Notes under the pieces: generated by a model
Told to the model about the DNA's origin: nothing
What the model saw: the letters and a program-made list of their open reading frames with translations, nothing else
The model's database searches: none
Assembly: GCA_025928125.1 (NCBI GenBank)
Contig: JAICKD010000289.1
Location: forward strand, 1-5,319
DNA: 5,319 nt
Source: Ktedonobacterales bacterium
Lineage (GTDB): Bacteria; Chloroflexota; Ktedonobacteria; Ktedonobacterales; JADMIN01
Reading direction: 5' to 3'
Position numbers and translations under genes: made by a program
Part shown: positions 3,411-5,319 of the stretch, one piece after another
Numbering within the stretch: the first letter of the stretch is position 1
Layout of the letters: each line of letters opens with the position of its first letter

Positions 3411-4886
3411 CTACTCGCCTGAGGCGGGCAGCCGCACCTCGACGCGCGTGCCGTGGCCGTTTGCGCCCGCGCTGATGGTGAACGCGCCGCCCGCGCCAGC
3501 CGTCCGCTCGCGCATGCCGGTGATGCCAAAGTGGCCCGGTGGGCTGATGATCGCGTCGCGTCGCACCTCTTCGCCAGCGCTGGCGTGGGCCAGTTCATCG
3601 CCACTCGGCACGCTGACCTCGACGCGCTGCGGCGGATTCGTCGAGAAGATACCTTTACCGTCATCCTCGATGCGCAGCAGGATTGCGTCGCCTTGTCGCG
3701 TCAGCGTGAGATGCACGGCGCGCGCCTCGGCGTGACGCTCGATATTGGCCAGCGCCTCGACGCCGGTGCGGAGCAGCGCCTCATACACCCGTTCGCCTAT
3801 CGGTTCGACATCGGGCGCGATCTCGCAGGTGAGCTGCCAACCCGTGCGGGCGGCGATCTCTTGCGCGGCGCCGACGATCGTGCAGCCCAGGCTCTCGTGG
3901 GCGTTGCCACGCGCGCGCAGGTCGGTGATTGCGGTGCGTAACTCCGCCAGGGCGTCGCGCGCGATGGCCTGTGTCGCCGCCACCTCGTGATCGGCGCGGG
4001 CCGGGTCCACGGCGCGCAGGCGTTGAGCCGCCTCCAGCTTGACGGTCATCAGCGCCAGCGAGTGACCGAGCGTGTCGTGCATATCACGGGCGAGTCTGCT
4101 GCGCTCGCGCAGAACAGCCAACTCGCGCTCCTGTTCCGCCGCCTGTTCCAGTTGCCTATGGGCCTCTTCCAGCGCGTGATGGGACTGTTGCAGTTCGAGG
4201 AACATCCGCTCGCGCTGAAAACGTCCACGCAGCAGCGCCATGGGCATATAAATCACCGCCGAGTAGCAGGCGAGTCCGAGAACGAGTCCGGCGAACTGAA
4301 GAAGCGCGGACGGCGAGAGGCTCGTTGGGAGGGCGTGATAGTAGGCCATTGCCAGCAGTAACGTCGGGACGACCAGCGCCAGGCAGCGAGGCATAGGCAG
4401 CAGGGAGAAGCTCATGCCAAAGGGAATCCAGATCAGCCAGACGAAATTATCGTTGAGCGCAATCAGCGTCACCGAGAGCGCCAACAGCGCCGCCCAGAGC
4501 GCCACCGCCCGCCAGGGATGAAGCACGCGACCTTGGTCGAAGCGCAACTTCCAGTATGAGCCGACGTTTTCGCCCGCGACCCAGCACGAGCCACGGGTAA
4601 AGACAACGAGATAGCACGCCGCCAGGAACAGCGCTACCCACCCACGGGGTGACGCATAGAAGCCAGGATTTGTGACCAGAATGCTCAGAATCGCTAGCGC
4701 CATGCCCACGTAGCAGACAACGCGCCAGAAGATGCCAATGCCCTCGCCGAAGCGACGCAGCGCCCCTAGTTGGGAAACGCTGGATTGTGCTACTTGTCGC
4801 ATATCGTGTTCTCGAACTTCCGCTGTTTCAGGCTCCACGCGCATAGATACGAGCGAGCCGTGCGTCCGTTGCACCGTGCCGAACAT
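3411..4886 (-). CDS. Membrane sensor histidine kinase, HisKA_3 family
   Basis: A sensor kinase of up to 491 residues that should autophosphorylate His270 and pass the phosphate to the next gene's product. The N-terminal half has about six membrane spans (near 53-73, 82-98, 127-145, 148-164, 167-184, 195-218) with only short loops, so it may sense something in or near the membrane. A charged coiled coil (221-265) leads to the H-box LARDMHDTLGHSL. In the ATPase domain the N-box asparagine is Asn381 (ALANIERH), G1 is EDDGKG (407-412), G2 is GHFGITGMRER (451-461) and the final GT is at 479-480. Between G1 and G2 about 38 residues (413-450) replace the usual short ATP lid. This resembles NarX/DesK-type kinases, DesK-like in its multi-span sensor. 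The start is uncertain: ATG at 4886 has a weak GGACGAGG upstream, while 4844 and 4802 are in-frame alternatives without good sites. Confidence 0.93.
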   Translation of the reverse strand: MFGTVQRTHGSLVSMRVEPETAEVREHDMRQVAQSSVSQLGALRRFGEGIGIFWRVVCYVGMALAILSILVTNPGFYASPRGWVALFLAACYLVVFTRGSCWVAGENVGSYWKLRFDQGRVLHPWRAVALWAALLALSVTLIALNDNFVWLIWIPFGMSFSLLPMPRCLALVVPTLLLAMAYYHALPTSLSPSALLQFAGLVLGLACYSAVIYMPMALLRGRFQRERMFLELQQSHHALEEAHRQLEQAAEQERELAVLRERSRLARDMHDTLGHSLALMTVKLEAAQRLRAVDPARADHEVAATQAIARDALAELRTAITDLRARGNAHESLGCTIVGAAQEIAARTGWQLTCEIAPDVEPIGERVYEALLRTGVEALANIERHAEARAVHLTLTRQGDAILLRIEDDGKGIFSTNPPQRVEVSVPSGDELAHASAGEEVRRDAIISPPGHFGITGMRERTAGAGGAFTISAGANGHGTRVEVRLPASGE

Positions 4887-5168
4887 GCCTCGTCCAGTAT
4901 ATGACTCGCGCGTCCCCTATGGCCAGACGCTCGCGCAGCGCTCATTTTTGCATCTATACGTTGCTCGCCGGGCTGAACTATTGTGGCGCGATCTCCCGCA
5001 ATCCCAGCATTCCACTACCAATACAATTCACTCCACTCCCTCATTGACCATTGTGTATAGCCGGACACGGGCGCACTACTTGCGGAAGTGTTTTCCTTTT
5101 GGCTGGTTTTCGCGTATGATGACGCTTGCAAATGTAATTCAATGAACAAGAAGGCGCGTGTAGAGGTG
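4887..5168. other. Divergent intergenic region between the histidine kinase and the regulator gene
   Basis: This non-coding stretch must hold the promoters of two diverging transcripts. On the plus strand a TATGAT hexamer (5115-5120) is the best -10. On the minus strand I see no convincing -35/-10 pair for the kinase gene. Base composition is visibly more AT-rich from about 4980 to 5150 than in the flanking genes, as expected for a promoter region. No RNA gene is recognised. Confidence 0.5.
5092..5120 (+). promoter_or_regulatory. Possible promoter of the helix-turn-helix gene
   Basis: TATGAT (5115-5120) matches five of six -10 bases. The hexamer 17 bases upstream, TTTCCT, matches only three of six -35 bases. 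Transcription would start near 5127, leaving a leader of about 76 nt. Judged by eye only. Confidence 0.25.
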
Positions 5169-5179
5169 CGACAGTGTCG
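5169..5179. promoter_or_regulatory. Small palindrome CGACAGTGTCG upstream of the regulator
   Basis: Two perfect 5-bp arms around a single G lie about 24 nt before the regulator's start and downstream of its possible promoter. XRE-type regulators often bind short dyads in their own leader, so this is a candidate autoregulatory operator. It is short enough to occur by chance. Confidence 0.3.
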
Positions 5180-5202
5180 TCATGGTTTCAGAGGAGGGAT
5201 GT

Positions 5203-5319
5203 ATGGATGCGCCGCGCAACGGCAGCACGTGTGAGTTCGCCAGGCGCCTGGCCGAGCGCCTCAAGGAATTGAACTGGAATCGTCGGGTTCTTGCTGAAAA
5301 AATGGATGTGAGCGTAGCC
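5203..5319 (+). CDS. Helix-turn-helix (XRE-like) transcriptional regulator, N-terminal fragment
   Basis: The 39 visible codons begin MDAPRNGSTC. They continue into FARRLAERLKELNWNRRVLA and then EKMDVSVA, which has the spacing of helices one to three of the lambda repressor-like domain (LxxLRxxxxLSxxxLAxxxGVS). The gene is cut by the window edge just where the recognition helix should begin, so the rest of the protein is unknown. It could be a small repressor or the DNA-binding head of a larger protein. The ATG at 5203 has AGGAGG five bases upstream. An in-frame ATG at 5182 would add seven residues but has no ribosome site. It is divergent from the histidine kinase gene and shares its upstream region. 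Confidence 0.7.
   Translation, partial: MDAPRNGSTCEFARRLAERLKELNWNRRVLAEKMDVSVA

Noticed and set aside
3010..3735. Long plus-strand frame opposite the response regulator and kinase
   Set aside because: It is the antisense of two clear genes whose catalytic motifs are intact; open antisense frames are common in GC-rich DNA.
5142..5234. Thirty-codon plus-strand frame starting MNKKARVEV and overlapping the regulator start
   Set aside because: It has no ribosome binding site and runs out of frame into the regulator gene; the strong AGGAGG belongs to the ATG at 5203.

Overview
The window is a GC-rich bacterial segment. It carries the first part of an F-type ATP synthase operon on the minus strand, a two-component system on the same strand upstream of it, and the start of a helix-turn-helix regulator on the plus strand at the right edge. 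The style of the ATP synthase proteins and the clustered CCCCTCTCC-type palindromes between operons suggest a member of the Chloroflexota. That is an inference from resemblance, not a demonstrated assignment.

Right to left along the minus strand, bases 4886-2647 hold a membrane sensor histidine kinase (HisKA_3/HATPase_c type, about six membrane spans) followed 38 nt later by a NarL/FixJ-type response regulator. Bases 2646-2188 are non-coding. They hold a group of GC-rich palindromes just after the response regulator gene and a plausible sigma-70-like promoter just before the ATP synthase operon. Bases 2187-1 hold atpZ, atpB (subunit a), atpE (subunit c) and the first 138 codons of atpF (subunit b), which runs off the left edge. 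This is the usual atp order, but there is no room for a four-span AtpI.

The genes between 2187 and 1 build the membrane Fo rotor and stator: subunits a and c form the proton path, b anchors the stator, and AtpZ is an accessory membrane protein. Subunit c has its carboxylate at Glu56 and lacks the accessory ligands seen in sodium-type c-rings, so the enzyme is probably proton-coupled. Both atpE and atpB start with GTG.

The most interesting non-coding signal is that all three junctions inside the atp operon carry a strong hairpin. A perfect 13-bp stem embraces the atpZ stop codon. An 11-bp bulged stem abuts an unused Shine-Dalgarno sequence in the atpB-atpE gap. An 8-bp stem sits just before the atpF ribosome binding site, with a second 7-bp pairing that would hide that site. 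A six-codon leader ORF with its own Shine-Dalgarno sequence lies between atpZ and atpB. These look like RNA elements setting unequal subunit output. Apart from this the genes are ordinary, and I see no clear evidence of a wholly new system.

The plus-strand gene beginning at 5203 is cut by the window end after 39 codons. It looks like the DNA-binding domain of an XRE-like regulator.
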